Of a stretch of DNA of 64,000 nt, positions 10,814 through 19,814 are shown piece after piece. Both the position numbers and the translations under genes were made by a program. How positions within the stretch are numbered: position 1 is the stretch's first letter; every line of letters starts with the position of its first letter. The stretch comes from Gryllotalpicola protaetiae (GTDB lineage Bacteria > Actinomycetota > Actinomycetes > Actinomycetales > Microbacteriaceae), in NCBI RefSeq assembly GCF_003627055.1, contig NZ_CP032624.1, forward strand, positions 3,583,394-3,647,393, read 5' to 3'. The notes beneath the pieces are model-generated. The model did no database searches. It saw only the letters and a program-made list of their open reading frames with translations, and had not been told where the DNA came from.

Positions 10814-13393
10814 ATGACTGCTATTCCTGACAAGCCCGCCCTTGAGGGTCTCGAAACCAAGTGGGGTGAGTCCTGGCAGTCCGCCGGGACGTACGCCTTC
10901 GACCGCACCGCCGCGCTCGAGGCATCCGACCGCTCTGCGATCTACTCGATCGACACGCCGCCGCCCACCGCGTCCGGCTCGCTGCATATCGGCCACGTCT
11001 TCAGCTACACGCACACCGACGTGATCGCGCGCTATCAGCGCATGACGGGCAAGACCGTCTTCTACCCGATCGGGTGGGACGACAACGGGCTGCCGACCGA
11101 GCGTCGCGTCCAGAACTACTACGGCGTGCGCTGCGACCCGTCGCTGCCGTACACGCCGGACTTCACCCCGCCGTACGAGGGCGGCGACAACAAGTCGAGC
11201 AAGGCCGCCGACCAGGTGCCGGTCTCGCGGCGCAACTTCATCGAGCTGTGCGAACGCCTCACCGAAGAGGACGAGAAGCAGTTCGAGGCGCTGTGGCGCA
11301 AGCTCGGCCTCTCGGTCGACTGGGCGCAGACGTACCGCACGATCGGGCCGGAGTCGATCCGCGCCTCGCAGCTCGCGTTCCTGAAGAACGTGGAGCGCGG
11401 CGAGGCCTATCAGGACTGGGCGCCCACCCTGTGGGACGTGACCTTCCGCTCCGCCGTCGCACAGGCCGAGCTCGAGGACCGCGACCAGCCGGGCGCCTAC
11501 CACCGGCTCGCCTTCCACGGCCCCGACGGCGACGTGTTCATCGAGACCACCCGCCCCGAGCTGCTCGCCGCGTGCGTCGCGGTCGTGGCGCACCCCGACG
11601 ACGAGCGGTTCAAGCCGCTGTTCGGCACGACCGTGCGCACGCCGATCTTCGGTGTCGAGGTGCCCGTCGTGGCGCATCACCTCGCGCAGCCCGACAAGGG
11701 CTCCGGCATCGCGATGGTCTGCACCTTCGGCGACATCACCGACGTGACCTGGTGGCGCGAGCTGCAGCTGCCGACGCGCGCGATCATCGGATTCGACGGC
11801 CGCATCCTCCCGGACGCGCCCGAGGCGATCACGACCGATGCCGGGCGCGAGGCCTACGCCAAGATCGCCGGCGCGACGGTGTTCACGGCGAAGAAGACCC
11901 TCGTGGAGCTGCTCACCGAGTCCGGTGAGCTGATCGGCGACCCCAAGCCCATCCAGCACCCCGTGAAGTTCTTCGAGAAGGGCGACCGCCCGCTCGAGAT
12001 CGTCTCGACCCGCCAGTGGTACGTGAAGAACGGCGGCAAGGACGGGGGGCTGCGCGCCCGCCTGCTCGAGGCAGGGAAGGGTCTCGACTGGAATCCCGAC
12101 TTCATGCGCGTCCGCTACGAGAACTGGGTGAACGGCCTCGCCGGCGACTGGCTGATCTCGCGCCAGCGCTTCTTCGGCGTGCCGCTGCCCGTCTGGTACC
12201 GCGTCGACGAGAACGGCGAGACGCAGTTCGACCAGGTTGTTCTCCCCGAGGCATCCGCCCTGCCCGTCGACCCGTCATCGGACGCGCCGGCCGGCTTCGA
12301 CGAGTCGCAGCGCGGGCAGGCGGGCGGATTCGTCGGCGAGGTCGACATCATGGACACCTGGATGACCTCGTCGCTGACCCCGCAGATCGCGGCCGGGTGG
12401 GATCGCGACCCCGAGCTGTTCGAGGCGCTCTTCCCGTTCGACCTGCGCCCGCAGGGCCAGGACATCATCCGTACCTGGCTGTTCTCGACGCTGCTGCGCT
12501 CGATCCAGCAGCACGACACGCTGCCGTGGCACCACGCCGCGATCTCCGGCTTCATCGTCGACCCCGACCGCAAGAAGATGTCGAAGTCGAAGGGCAACGT
12601 GGTCACGCCGGCCGCGATCCTCGACCAGCACGGCTCCGACGCCACGCGCTACTGGGCTGCGTCGAGCCGCCTCGGCGCCGATGCCGCGTTCGACGTGAAC
12701 AACCCGACGCAGATCAAGATCGGCCGCCGCCTCGCGATCAAGGTGCTGAACGCCGCCAAGTTCGTGCTCGGATTCGAGGCGACGCCTGGCGCCGAGATCA
12801 CGGCCGAGGTCGACAGGTCGATGCTGCGCGGGCTCGCCAAGGTGGTCGCCGACGCGACCGCGGCCTTCGACAGCTACGACCACGCCCGTGCGCTCGAGAC
12901 CAGCGAGTCGTTCTTCTGGACGTTCTGCGACGACTACCTCGAGCTCGTCAAGGAGCGCGCGCATGGGGCGGGGGATGCAGCAGGGCAGGCGTCCGCCGTC
13001 GCCGCACTGCGCCTCGCGCTCAGTGTGCTGATCCGTCTGTTCGCGCCGGTGATCCCGTTCGCCACCGAGGAGACGTGGAGCTGGTTCAACGAAGGCTCGG
13101 TGCACACCGCCACGTGGCCGACGACGGCGGAGCTCGCCGTAGCCGGCGAAGGCCCGTCCGTGCTCGCCGCTGCAAGCGCTGCGCTCGTCGGAATCCGTCG
13201 GGCGAAGACCGATGCGAAGGTGTCCCAGAAGACCCCGATCGTGTCGATCACGCTGACGGGAACCGAGGAGCAACTGGCCGCGCTGCGACTCGCGGAAGAC
13301 GATCTCAAGGCCGTGGGACGCATTTCGGCGGTCACCTACGCCGTCGCCGACGACATCTCGGCGAGGGACGCGGAACTCGGAGATCTGGCCTGA
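10814..13393 (+). CDS. valS: Valyl-tRNA synthetase
   Basis: An 859-residue class I synthetase for tRNA-Val. HIGH is at residues 58-61 (GSLHIGHVFSYTHTDVIARY) and KMSKS at 588-592 (KKMSKSKGNVVTP). The tRNA-editing CP1 domain and the anticodon-binding domain are complete. The start MTAIPDKPALEGLE matches the usual beginning of actinobacterial ValRS; in-frame codons upstream extend through the leader but are not family-like. It is transcribed divergently from ileS. Confidence 0.96.
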   Translation: MTAIPDKPALEGLETKWGESWQSAGTYAFDRTAALEASDRSAIYSIDTPPPTASGSLHIGHVFSYTHTDVIARYQRMTGKTVFYPIGWDDNGLPTERRVQNYYGVRCDPSLPYTPDFTPPYEGGDNKSSKAADQVPVSRRNFIELCERLTEEDEKQFEALWRKLGLSVDWAQTYRTIGPESIRASQLAFLKNVERGEAYQDWAPTLWDVTFRSAVAQAELEDRDQPGAYHRLAFHGPDGDVFIETTRPELLAACVAVVAHPDDERFKPLFGTTVRTPIFGVEVPVVAHHLAQPDKGSGIAMVCTFGDITDVTWWRELQLPTRAIIGFDGRILPDAPEAITTDAGREAYAKIAGATVFTAKKTLVELLTESGELIGDPKPIQHPVKFFEKGDRPLEIVSTRQWYVKNGGKDGGLRARLLEAGKGLDWNPDFMRVRYENWVNGLAGDWLISRQRFFGVPLPVWYRVDENGETQFDQVVLPEASALPVDPSSDAPAGFDESQRGQAGGFVGEVDIMDTWMTSSLTPQIAAGWDRDPELFEALFPFDLRPQGQDIIRTWLFSTLLRSIQQHDTLPWHHAAISGFIVDPDRKKMSKSKGNVVTPAAILDQHGSDATRYWAASSRLGADAAFDVNNPTQIKIGRRLAIKVLNAAKFVLGFEATPGAEITAEVDRSMLRGLAKVVADATAAFDSYDHARALETSESFFWTFCDDYLELVKERAHGAGDAAGQASAVAALRLALSVLIRLFAPVIPFATEETWSWFNEGSVHTATWPTTAELAVAGEGPSVLAAASAALVGIRRAKTDAKVSQKTPIVSITLTGTEEQLAALRLAEDDLKAVGRISAVTYAVADDISARDAELGDLA

Positions 13394-13433
13394 TCAGCAC
13401 AAATCGCGCTATGGTCACCGCAGGAGGGGTGCA

Positions 13434-13883
13434 ATGACCGTTACGATCCGGGAAGCGCGCGACAGCGACTTCTTCCCTTGGCTCAGCCTGTACGAGGGTT
13501 ATGCCTCTGAGCGCGGAGTCGACCTGACCGAGCAGCGCGCTCTGCAGTTGTGGACCTGGCTCTCAGACCCCGGCCACCCCGAGTCCGCGCTCGTCGCGCT
13601 CGACGAATCGGGCGAGGTCGCAGGGTTCGTGCATTTCCACGCGTTCCCGCGCCCGTTGCTCGGCGAGACCGGGTACTTCGTCGACGCGATCCACTCCGGC
13701 GACGACTCGGTCGCGCAGGAGCTGTTCGGTGCAGTGCGCGAGGCCGCGGCGGCCCACGGCGCGACCGTGATCCGCTGGACGCAGGCAGACGGTGAGTCAC
13801 TGCCTGCTGTGTTGACGGATGCCGGCGGCGAAGCGAGCTCGTCGGCGTACTTCGAGCTCCAGACCGCCGCGCAGCCCGCATGA
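13434..13883 (+). CDS. GNAT family N-acetyltransferase
   Basis: A 149-residue protein with the GNAT fold: TIREARDSDFFPWLSLYEGY at the N terminus, the beta-strand VAGFVHFHAFPRPLL, and a helical stretch before HGATVIRWTQAD. The acetyl-CoA loop (Q/RxxGxG/A) is not obvious, so activity is uncertain and the substrate unknown. GGAGGGG lies just before the ATG. It follows valS by 40 bp and may be co-transcribed. Confidence 0.75.
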   Translation: MTVTIREARDSDFFPWLSLYEGYASERGVDLTEQRALQLWTWLSDPGHPESALVALDESGEVAGFVHFHAFPRPLLGETGYFVDAIHSGDDSVAQELFGAVREAAAAHGATVIRWTQADGESLPAVLTDAGGEASSSAYFELQTAAQPA

Positions 13884-13899
13884 TGCGCTGCGTCTTCTG

Positions 13900-14154
13900 A
13901 TGAGACTCGGCACTCGCTGGCCCATCGGCGCCGAGGCGCCCGCATCGCTTCCCGATGTGGTCGTCGCCGCGGTGAAGGCCGTGGAAGACGAGCTGGCCGC
14001 TGACGGCGTCGACGCCTCAACCTGGCGATGGACGCTGACCTGGCTCGAGCGAAAGCCGGTGGTCGAGCTCGACGACGGCACAGTCGTCCGCTACAACGCC
14101 GAGACGGACACCGCCACGATCACCTCCAACGACTTCGAGGTGCGCGCCGAGTGA
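13900..14154 (+). CDS. Small conserved hypothetical protein
   Basis: An 84-residue soluble protein starting MRLGTRWPIGAEAPASLP and ending NSDFEVRAE-like (TSNDFEVRAE). It has one predicted helix (DVVVAAVKAVEDELAAD) followed by beta-rich sequence with WRWTLTWLERKPVVELDDGT. I do not recognise a family. The start at 13900, 17 bp after the acetyltransferase stop, is preferred over an earlier in-frame ATG that lies inside that gene. Confidence 0.65.
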   Translation: MRLGTRWPIGAEAPASLPDVVVAAVKAVEDELAADGVDASTWRWTLTWLERKPVVELDDGTVVRYNAETDTATITSNDFEVRAE

Positions 14155-14157
14155 TCG

Positions 14158-14364
14158 TCAGCGGCGTGGGCCGATGACCTCGAGCAGCTCGCGCTCATAG
14201 CCGGCACGGCGGCGTTCGGCCGCGAGCAACGCGCGTTCCCGACGCAGCATCCGCTCGTATCGGGTCGCGCGGGCGCGGCCGAGATGGACGAGAGCGAGGC
14301 CGAGCCGCACGAGCAGCCGGTCGAAGGGACTGGTGTGCGCGGCGCGCACCGAGATGGCGGTCAT
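14158..14364 (-). CDS. Small basic protein coupled to the ArsR-type regulator
   Basis: A 68-residue protein, MTAISVRAAHTSPFDRLLVR onwards, rich in Arg and Leu, with the amphipathic stretch RYERMLRRERALLAAERRRA. Its ATG overlaps the regulator's stop as ATGA, so the pair is translationally coupled. The function is unknown. The helical Arg/Glu pattern suggests a small protein-binding or nucleic-acid-binding partner, which is inference. Confidence 0.65.
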   Translation of the reverse strand: MTAISVRAAHTSPFDRLLVRLGLALVHLGRARATRYERMLRRERALLAAERRRAGYERELLEVIGPRR

Positions 14365-14951
14365 TCCGTCACTTCCTCTCCCCCGATGAGGGCGAAGGCG
14401 TTGAACTGGATCTGGACGGGGCGGGTGCCCGGGAGTTGCTTGCCGCGGTAGGGGCCGACGACCTCTTGGAGCAGGTCGTGGTAGCGGCTGATCAGCTCTT
14501 CGAGCACCTCGGGCGGCAGGTGCTGATTGCTCAGCGAGAAGTCGTTCACCTCGCTCCAGCGCGCGGGCAGACGATCGCGCGCGTAGCGGACGAAGTCGCG
14601 GGCGTTCTGCGACTCGACGTCGATCTGCCTGCGCGACAGGTCTTCGGCGAGCTGGCGGCCTGCCGGGGTGTCGTTCGGGCCGCGATCGGTGATCGTGACC
14701 GCGACGGGCACTCTCTCCCACCAGCGCTCGCGGGCCGTTCCGCGCCCCTCGACCTCGCGGACGAGACCGTGCCTGGCGAGCTGGCGCAGGTGATAGCTCG
14801 TCGCGCCGCTCGACTCGCCGAGCAGTTCGGCGAGCTGGCTCGCCGTCATGGGGCCGAGTTCGCTGAGCTTGTCGAACAGCTGCACCCGCAGCGGGTGCGA
14901 CAGCCCCTTCATGGCGGCGACGTCGAGTTCGCGATGCGGAAGATGTGCCAT
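14361..14951 (-). CDS. ArsR/HTH_20-type transcriptional regulator
   Basis: A 196-residue regulator. The N-terminal winged helix is clear: MKGLSHPLRVQLFDKLSELGPMTASQLAELLGESSGATSYHLRQLARHGLV, with the recognition helix SSGATSYHLRQL. The C-terminal 110 residues are a helical effector or dimerisation domain. No cysteine metal-binding motif is seen, so metal sensing is unlikely. The start MAHLPHRELDV is chosen over in-frame codons that run into the promoter. A palindrome 18 bp upstream is the probable autoregulatory site. Confidence 0.88.
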   Translation of the reverse strand: MAHLPHRELDVAAMKGLSHPLRVQLFDKLSELGPMTASQLAELLGESSGATSYHLRQLARHGLVREVEGRGTARERWWERVPVAVTITDRGPNDTPAGRQLAEDLSRRQIDVESQNARDFVRYARDRLPARWSEVNDFSLSNQHLPPEVLEELISRYHDLLQEVVGPYRGKQLPGTRPVQIQFNAFALIGGEEVTE

Positions 14952-14968
14952 GTTTCCCAGGCTAGAGG

Positions 14969-14986
14969 TGCAAAGCATCCTTTGCA
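14969..14986. promoter_or_regulatory. Palindromic operator between the ArsR-type regulator and the M3 peptidase
   Basis: TGCAAAG-CATC-CTTTGCA is a perfect 7-bp inverted repeat. A related partial site, GCAA and TTTGC around 7 bp, follows at about 14997-15013. Both lie in the only AT-rich stretch of the divergent region, between the regulator start and the M3 peptidase promoter, so control of both genes is plausible. Confidence 0.6.
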
Positions 14987-15009
14987 AGTAAACATTTGCA
15001 ACGCATTCT

Positions 15010-15039
15010 TTGCTTGTGTGCGCGGGCGCTCGATAGGGT
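15010..15039 (+). promoter_or_regulatory. Promoter of the M3 peptidase gene, leaderless
   Basis: TTGCTT and TAGGGT (15034-15039) are separated by 18 bp. Only 6 bp separate the -10 element from the ATG, so transcription probably starts at the first base of the start codon. This fixes the start at 15046. The -35 region overlaps the second, partial operator half-sites. Confidence 0.5.
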
Positions 15040-15045
15040 GGCGAT

Positions 15046-17091
15046 ATGTCGGATGCCTCGAACCCGCTCCTCTCGCCCAGCACTCTTGAGTACCGGCTGC
15101 CGCCGTTCGCGTTCATCGCCGACGAGCACTACGAGCCGGCCTTCGAGGCGGCCTTCGCCGAGCATCTTGCCGAGATCGAGCAGATCACCGCGAACCCCGA
15201 CGCACCGACGTTCGAGAACACCCTGGTCGCACTGGAGCGCGCGGGGCGCACGCTGCGCCGCGTGGCCGCTGTGTTCTACAACAAGTCGTCGGCCGACTCG
15301 ACGGACGCGACCAACGCGCTGGATGAGCGACTCGCACCGCGCATGGCCGCGCACGAGGACGCGATCAACCTCAATGCGGCGCTGTATGCGCGCATCCGGG
15401 CCGTGCGCGACGGTCTGGACGCCCGCGACGACCTCACCGCCGAGTCGCGCTACCTCGTCGAGCGCTACTTCACCGACCTCACGCTCGCAGGCGCTGGGCT
15501 CGACGAGGAGGCGAAGGCGCAGTTGTCGCAGTTGAACCAGCGCATCTCGGGCCTGCAGGCGAAGTTCGAGAAGCAGCTGCTCGCCGACACCAACGAGCTC
15601 GCCGTGGTGTTCGACGACGCGACCGAGCTCGACGGCCTCGGGGACGGCGAGCTGTCGGCCGCCGCCGAGGCGGCGAAAGAGCGCGGGCTGGAGGGGAAGT
15701 ACCTCGTCACCCTTGTGCTTCCGACCGGGCATCCGTGGCTCTCGTCGCTGAGCCGCACCGACGTGCGCCACCGCATCATGACCGCTTCACGCTCACGTGG
15801 TGCGCGCGAAGGCGCCAACGACAACCGGCCGCTCGTGCTCGAGCTCGTCAGCCTGCGCGCGCAGCGTGCCCGACTGCTCGGCTTCGCGAGCCACGCCGAC
15901 TTCGTCACGGCTGGTCAGACCGCGGGCAGCGCCGCCAATGTGGCGGAGATGCTCGGCACGCTCGCGCCGGCCGCGGGGCGCAATGCGCGCCGCGAGCACG
16001 CGTCGCTTGAGGCGACGGCCGGCTCCCCCGTCGGCGCAGCCGACTGGGACTACTGGACCGAGAAAGTGCGGGTCGCCGAGTACGACGTCGACACGACGGC
16101 GTTACGACCGTACTTCGAGGCCGAGCGCGTGCTGCACGACGGCGTCTTCTTCGCGGCGACGAAGCTCTACGGCATCACCTTCGCCGAGCGGGCCGACCTC
16201 GCGGGCTACCACCCCGATGTGCGCGTCTTCGAGGTGTTCGACGAGGACGGTTCGAAGCTCGGCCTGTTCCTCTACGACCTGTACACGCGCGACTCCAAGC
16301 GCGGCGGCGCCTGGATGAACAGCCTCGTCGACCAGTCGGAGTTGCTCGACGAGCCCACCACCGTCGTCGTCAACAACCACAACGTGCCGAAGCCCGCTGC
16401 GGGTGAGCCGACCCTGCTCACCTTCGACGAGGTGCACACACTGTTCCACGAGTTCGGGCACGCGCTGCACGGCCTCTTCGGCCACTCCGTCTACCCGCGG
16501 TTCTCCGGCACGAGCGTGCACCGCGACTTCGTCGAGTTCCCGTCGCAGGTCAACGAGATGTGGATGCTGTGGCCCGAGGTGCTCGCGAACTACGCCAAGC
16601 ACCACGAGACGGGCGAGCCGATCCCACAGGACATCGTCGACCGCATCACCGCCTCGGAGACGTTCAACGAAGGATTCTCGACCAGCGAGTACCTCGGGGC
16701 GGCGCTGCTCGACCAGGCGTGGCATGTGCTCAGCCCGGAGCAGGCGGAGGCCGTGACAGACGTGGCCGCCTTCGAAGCATCCGCCCTGGCGGCTGTCGGC
16801 CTCGACTTCGCGCCCGTTCCGCCGCGCTATCAGAGCTCGTACTTCGCCCACACCTTCTCGGGCGGCTACGACGCCCAGTACTACTCCTACATCTGGAGCG
16901 AGGTGCTGGACGCCGACACCGTCGAGTGGTTCAAGGAGAACGGCGGCCTCACCCGCGAGAACGGCTCCCGCTTCCGTGCCCGCCTGCTCGGCGTCGGCGG
17001 CACGAAGGACCCGATCGAGGCCTACGTCGACTTCCGTGGCCGCAGGGCCGAGCTCGCCCCGCTGCTGAAGCGCCGCGGCCTCCTCGACTAG
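15046..17091 (+). CDS. M3 family zinc oligopeptidase / peptidyl-dipeptidase
   Basis: A 681-residue cytoplasmic metallopeptidase of the M3A (Dcp/OpdA) family that degrades short peptides. The zinc motif is HEFGH at residues 468-472 (LFHEFGHALHGLFGHSVYP); the third ligand region follows in FVEFPSQVNEMWMLWPE. C-terminal M3 signatures YFAHTFSGGYDAQYYSYIWSE are complete. No signal peptide is present. It is divergent from the ArsR-type regulator, which may control it. Confidence 0.93.
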   Translation: MSDASNPLLSPSTLEYRLPPFAFIADEHYEPAFEAAFAEHLAEIEQITANPDAPTFENTLVALERAGRTLRRVAAVFYNKSSADSTDATNALDERLAPRMAAHEDAINLNAALYARIRAVRDGLDARDDLTAESRYLVERYFTDLTLAGAGLDEEAKAQLSQLNQRISGLQAKFEKQLLADTNELAVVFDDATELDGLGDGELSAAAEAAKERGLEGKYLVTLVLPTGHPWLSSLSRTDVRHRIMTASRSRGAREGANDNRPLVLELVSLRAQRARLLGFASHADFVTAGQTAGSAANVAEMLGTLAPAAGRNARREHASLEATAGSPVGAADWDYWTEKVRVAEYDVDTTALRPYFEAERVLHDGVFFAATKLYGITFAERADLAGYHPDVRVFEVFDEDGSKLGLFLYDLYTRDSKRGGAWMNSLVDQSELLDEPTTVVVNNHNVPKPAAGEPTLLTFDEVHTLFHEFGHALHGLFGHSVYPRFSGTSVHRDFVEFPSQVNEMWMLWPEVLANYAKHHETGEPIPQDIVDRITASETFNEGFSTSEYLGAALLDQAWHVLSPEQAEAVTDVAAFEASALAAVGLDFAPVPPRYQSSYFAHTFSGGYDAQYYSYIWSEVLDADTVEWFKENGGLTRENGSRFRARLLGVGGTKDPIEAYVDFRGRRAELAPLLKRRGLLD

Positions 17092-17131
17092 CAGCGGCGC
17101 CCAGCGCGCAGGGCCGACGCGTCACCTCACG

Positions 17132-17235
17132 CGCACTTCGACCAGGGCACCATTTCTTGAGCTCTCGCCACCATTGGTGGGGGGCGGGCGCCAATGGTGG
17201 CATGGCGCGAAAAATGGTGCCCTCATCGAAATGCG
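17132..17235. repeat. 104-bp nested inverted repeat
   Basis: Three arm pairs nest symmetrically: CGCACTTCGA with TCGAAATGCG (one mismatch; 17132-17141 and 17226-17235), AGGGCACCATTT with AAATGGTGCCCT (17144-17155 and 17212-17223) and GCCACCATTGG with CCAATGGTGGC (17167-17177 and 17191-17201). The structure occupies the gap between two convergent genes. It may act as a bidirectional terminator, but it lacks T-runs and is far longer than the other terminators here, so a palindromic mobile element is also possible. Confidence 0.75.
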
Positions 17236-17253
17236 GCGAAGGTATGCCGATGG

Positions 17254-17670
17254 TCAGCTCTGGAGGTCGACGCGCATCGCGACGACGTCTGGACGCTCGG
17301 CCCCGTCGACCGCGGCGAATCCAGCGGCGGCATAGCTGCGGATCGCCGGATGATTGCCGACGATCACGTGCAGACCGACACGTGAAGCGCCCTGCGCCCT
17401 GGCCTGATCGAGCGCCGACGCGACCAGCACATGGGCGAGGTCTCGCCCCCGCTGCGCGGGATCCAGGATCACGCGGCTCAGCCAGGCGTCGTCGCCGGTC
17501 ACCGTGAGTTCGAACTGCCCGACCAACACGTCGTCTTCGACGAGGACCCAGGCAGTGTGGCCCGCCCGGGATTCGGAAGCACTCAGCTGCGCGACGTCGA
17601 ACGGCCAACGCGGAGCCGGGCCGCCGAACAGGTAGAGCGCCGCAGCATCGGGAATCCAACACACGACCAT
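17254..17670 (-). CDS. GNAT family N-acetyltransferase
   Basis: A 138-residue acetyltransferase. GNAT features are [18 protein letters not shown], the acetyl-CoA loop region [24 protein letters not shown] and the terminal [18 protein letters not shown]. The substrate cannot be predicted; [10 protein letters not shown] is typical of the RimI/RimJ-like branch. It lies downstream of clpX by orientation, 38 bp away, and is convergent with the M3 peptidase. Confidence 0.85.
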   Translation of the reverse strand: MVVCWIPDAAALYLFGGPAPRWPFDVAQLSASESRAGHTAWVLVEDDVLVGQFELTVTGDDAWLSRVILDPAQRGRDLAHVLVASALDQARAQGASRVGLHVIVGNHPAIRSYAAAGFAAVDGAERPDVVAMRVDLQS

Positions 17671-17708
17671 CGGTCGATCGGCCGCAACGCGGCGCCTGGC
17701 GCTGAGGG

Positions 17709-18989
17709 TCAGGCGGACTTCTCCTCGCGGCGCGAAGCCCGCACGGGGACGATCGTGGGCGCCGCATTGGACTCGACCGATTCGCGCGTGATGACGACCC
17801 GCGCGACCTCGTCGGTCGACGGCACCTCGAACATGACCGGGCCGAGCACCTCTTCCATGATGGCGCGCAGACCGCGGGCACCCGTCTGGCGCAGCACGGC
17901 AAGATCGGCGATCGACTCGAGGGCGCCCGTCTCGAAAGCCAGCTCGACACCGTCGAGCTCGAACATGCGCTGGTACTGCTTGACGAGCGCGTTCTTCGGA
18001 ACGGTGAGGATCTGGATGAGCGCCTCGCGGTCGAGCGGCGTCACCGTCGTCACGACGGGCAGGCGACCGATGAACTCGGGGATCAGGCCGAACTTGTGCA
18101 GGTCTTCCGGGAGGACCTCACTGAACAGATTGAGGTCGTCGCCCTTGACATGCAGCGGAGCGCCGAAACCGATGCCCTTCTTGCCCGCGCGGGCCGAGAT
18201 GATCTCTTCCAGCCCGGCGAAAGCGCCGGCGACGATGAACAGCACGTTCGTCGTGTCGATCTGGATGAACTCCTGGTGCGGATGCTTGCGGCCGCCCTGC
18301 GGCGGGACCGAGGCGACGGTACCCTCGAGGATCTTAAGCAGCGCCTGCTGCACGCCCTCGCCGGAGACATCGCGTGTGATCGACGGGTTCTCGGCTTTGC
18401 GCGCGATCTTGTCGACCTCGTCGATGTAGATGATGCCGGTCTCTGCCCGCTTGACGTCGTAGTCGGCCGCCTGGATCAGCTTCAGCAGGATGTTCTCGAC
18501 GTCTTCGCCGACATAGCCCGCCTCGGTCAGGGCCGTCGCATCGGCCACCGCGAACGGCACGTTCAGCCGCTTGGCGAGCGTCTGCGCGAGGTAGGTCTTG
18601 CCGCACCCCGTCGGACCGATCAGAAGGATGTTCGACTTCGCGATCTCGATCTCGTCGGCCTTGACGTCGGCTGGGCCGATCGCGTTGCGGGCGCGCACCC
18701 GCTTGTAGTGGTTGTAGACGGCGACCGCCAGCGCCTTCTTCGCCGCGTCTTGGCCGATCACGTACTCCTCGAGGAAGGAGTAGATCTCTTTCGGCTTAGG
18801 AAGCTCGAACTCGCCCGAGCTTCCCGCCTCGGCATCCGCCATGCGCTCTTCGATGATCTCGTTGCACAGTTCGACGCATTCGTCGCAGATGTACACGCCG
18901 GGGCCGGCGATCAACTGCACGACCTGCTTCTGGCTCTTGCCGCAGAACGAGCACTTGAGCAGATCGGCGCTCTCTCCGATGCGTGCCAT
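17709..18989 (-). CDS. clpX: ATP-dependent Clp protease ATP-binding subunit ClpX
   Basis: A 426-residue AAA+ unfoldase that feeds ClpP. The N-terminal zinc-binding domain has CSFCGKSQ and CDECVELC; Walker A is GPTGCGKT, Walker B is [10 protein letters not shown], and sensor and pore sequences follow ([22 protein letters not shown]). The start [13 protein letters not shown] is the usual actinobacterial one, supported by GGAGATGG upstream. It is separated from clpP2 by a terminator-like hairpin. Confidence 0.97.
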   Translation of the reverse strand: MARIGESADLLKCSFCGKSQKQVVQLIAGPGVYICDECVELCNEIIEERMADAEAGSSGEFELPKPKEIYSFLEEYVIGQDAAKKALAVAVYNHYKRVRARNAIGPADVKADEIEIAKSNILLIGPTGCGKTYLAQTLAKRLNVPFAVADATALTEAGYVGEDVENILLKLIQAADYDVKRAETGIIYIDEVDKIARKAENPSITRDVSGEGVQQALLKILEGTVASVPPQGGRKHPHQEFIQIDTTNVLFIVAGAFAGLEEIISARAGKKGIGFGAPLHVKGDDLNLFSEVLPEDLHKFGLIPEFIGRLPVVTTVTPLDREALIQILTVPKNALVKQYQRMFELDGVELAFETGALESIADLAVLRQTGARGLRAIMEEVLGPVMFEVPSTDEVARVVITRESVESNAAPTIVPVRASRREEKSA

Positions 18990-19054
18990 TCCATCTCCTG
19001 TCGAAAGCACAGCCCCGTCGCGGGTGGCGGGGTGCCTGGGTTGAGCCTAACGCG

Positions 19055-19095
19055 AGGGGCCGACATCGGCAGGTATCTGCGCGATGTCGGCCCCT
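19055..19095 (-). terminator. Terminator after clpP2
   Basis: A 14-bp perfect stem (GGGGCCGACATCG with CGATGTCGGCCCC plus an A-T pair) with a 13-nt loop follows the clpP2 stop on the minus strand. No T-run follows, so it may be a weak terminator or an mRNA-stabilising hairpin. Confidence 0.65.
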
Positions 19096-19117
19096 GAGTG
19101 TTACCCGTCGGTCCTGA

Positions 19118-19786
19118 CTACTTGGCCAGGGCGGCCTGAATCGTCTTGCGGCTCGTCAGCACCTGGTCGATGAGGCCGTACTCCAGGGCCTCGGCCGCCG
19201 ACAGGATCTTGTCGCGGTCGATGTCCTTGTTGACCTCTTCCTGGGTGCGGTTCGAGTGCCTCGCCAGCGTCTCCTCCAGCCAGGTGCGCATGCGCATGAT
19301 CTCGTTCGCCTGGATCTCGATGTCGGAGGCCTGACCTCGACCGGCCTCGCCGACGGCGGGCTGGTGGATCAGGATGCGCGCGTTCGGCAGCGCGAGGCGC
19401 TTGCCCGGCGTGCCCGCGGCGGTCAGGACCGCGGCGGCCGACGCGGCCTGGCCGAGCACGACCGTCTGGATCTGCGGGCGGATGTACTGCATCGTGTCGT
19501 AGATCGCCGTCATCGCCGTGAACGAGCCACCAGGCGAGTTGATGTACATCACGATGTCGCGGTCGGGATCCTGGCTCTCGAGCACCAGCAGCTGCGCCAT
19601 GATGTCGTCGGCGCTCGCGTCGTCGACCTGGACGCCCAGGAAGATGATGCGGTCCTCGAACAGCTTCGCGTAGGGGTCCTGGCGCTTGTAGCCGTACGCC
19701 GTGCGCTCTTCGAAGCTCGGCAGGATGTAGCGCGAGCTCGGCATCTGCAGCCCGGTGCCGCCTGCCATGAAAGTGGGGGTCTCCAT
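19118..19786 (-). CDS. clpP2: ATP-dependent Clp protease proteolytic subunit ClpP2
   Basis: A 222-residue serine peptidase. The catalytic serine is in GQAASAAAVLTAAG, the histidine in ARILIHQPAVGEAGRG, and the aspartate in the KDIDRDKILSAAEA region. The N terminus carries a propeptide-like extension before SRYILPSFEERT, as in other actinobacterial ClpP2. It forms the mixed ClpP1P2 barrel with the neighbouring gene. Confidence 0.96.
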   Translation of the reverse strand: METPTFMAGGTGLQMPSSRYILPSFEERTAYGYKRQDPYAKLFEDRIIFLGVQVDDASADDIMAQLLVLESQDPDRDIVMYINSPGGSFTAMTAIYDTMQYIRPQIQTVVLGQAASAAAVLTAAGTPGKRLALPNARILIHQPAVGEAGRGQASDIEIQANEIMRMRTWLEETLARHSNRTQEEVNKDIDRDKILSAAEALEYGLIDQVLTSRKTIQAALAK

Positions 19787-19814
19787 CAGTCAGTTCCTCG
19801 TCTCTGCTTCTCGC

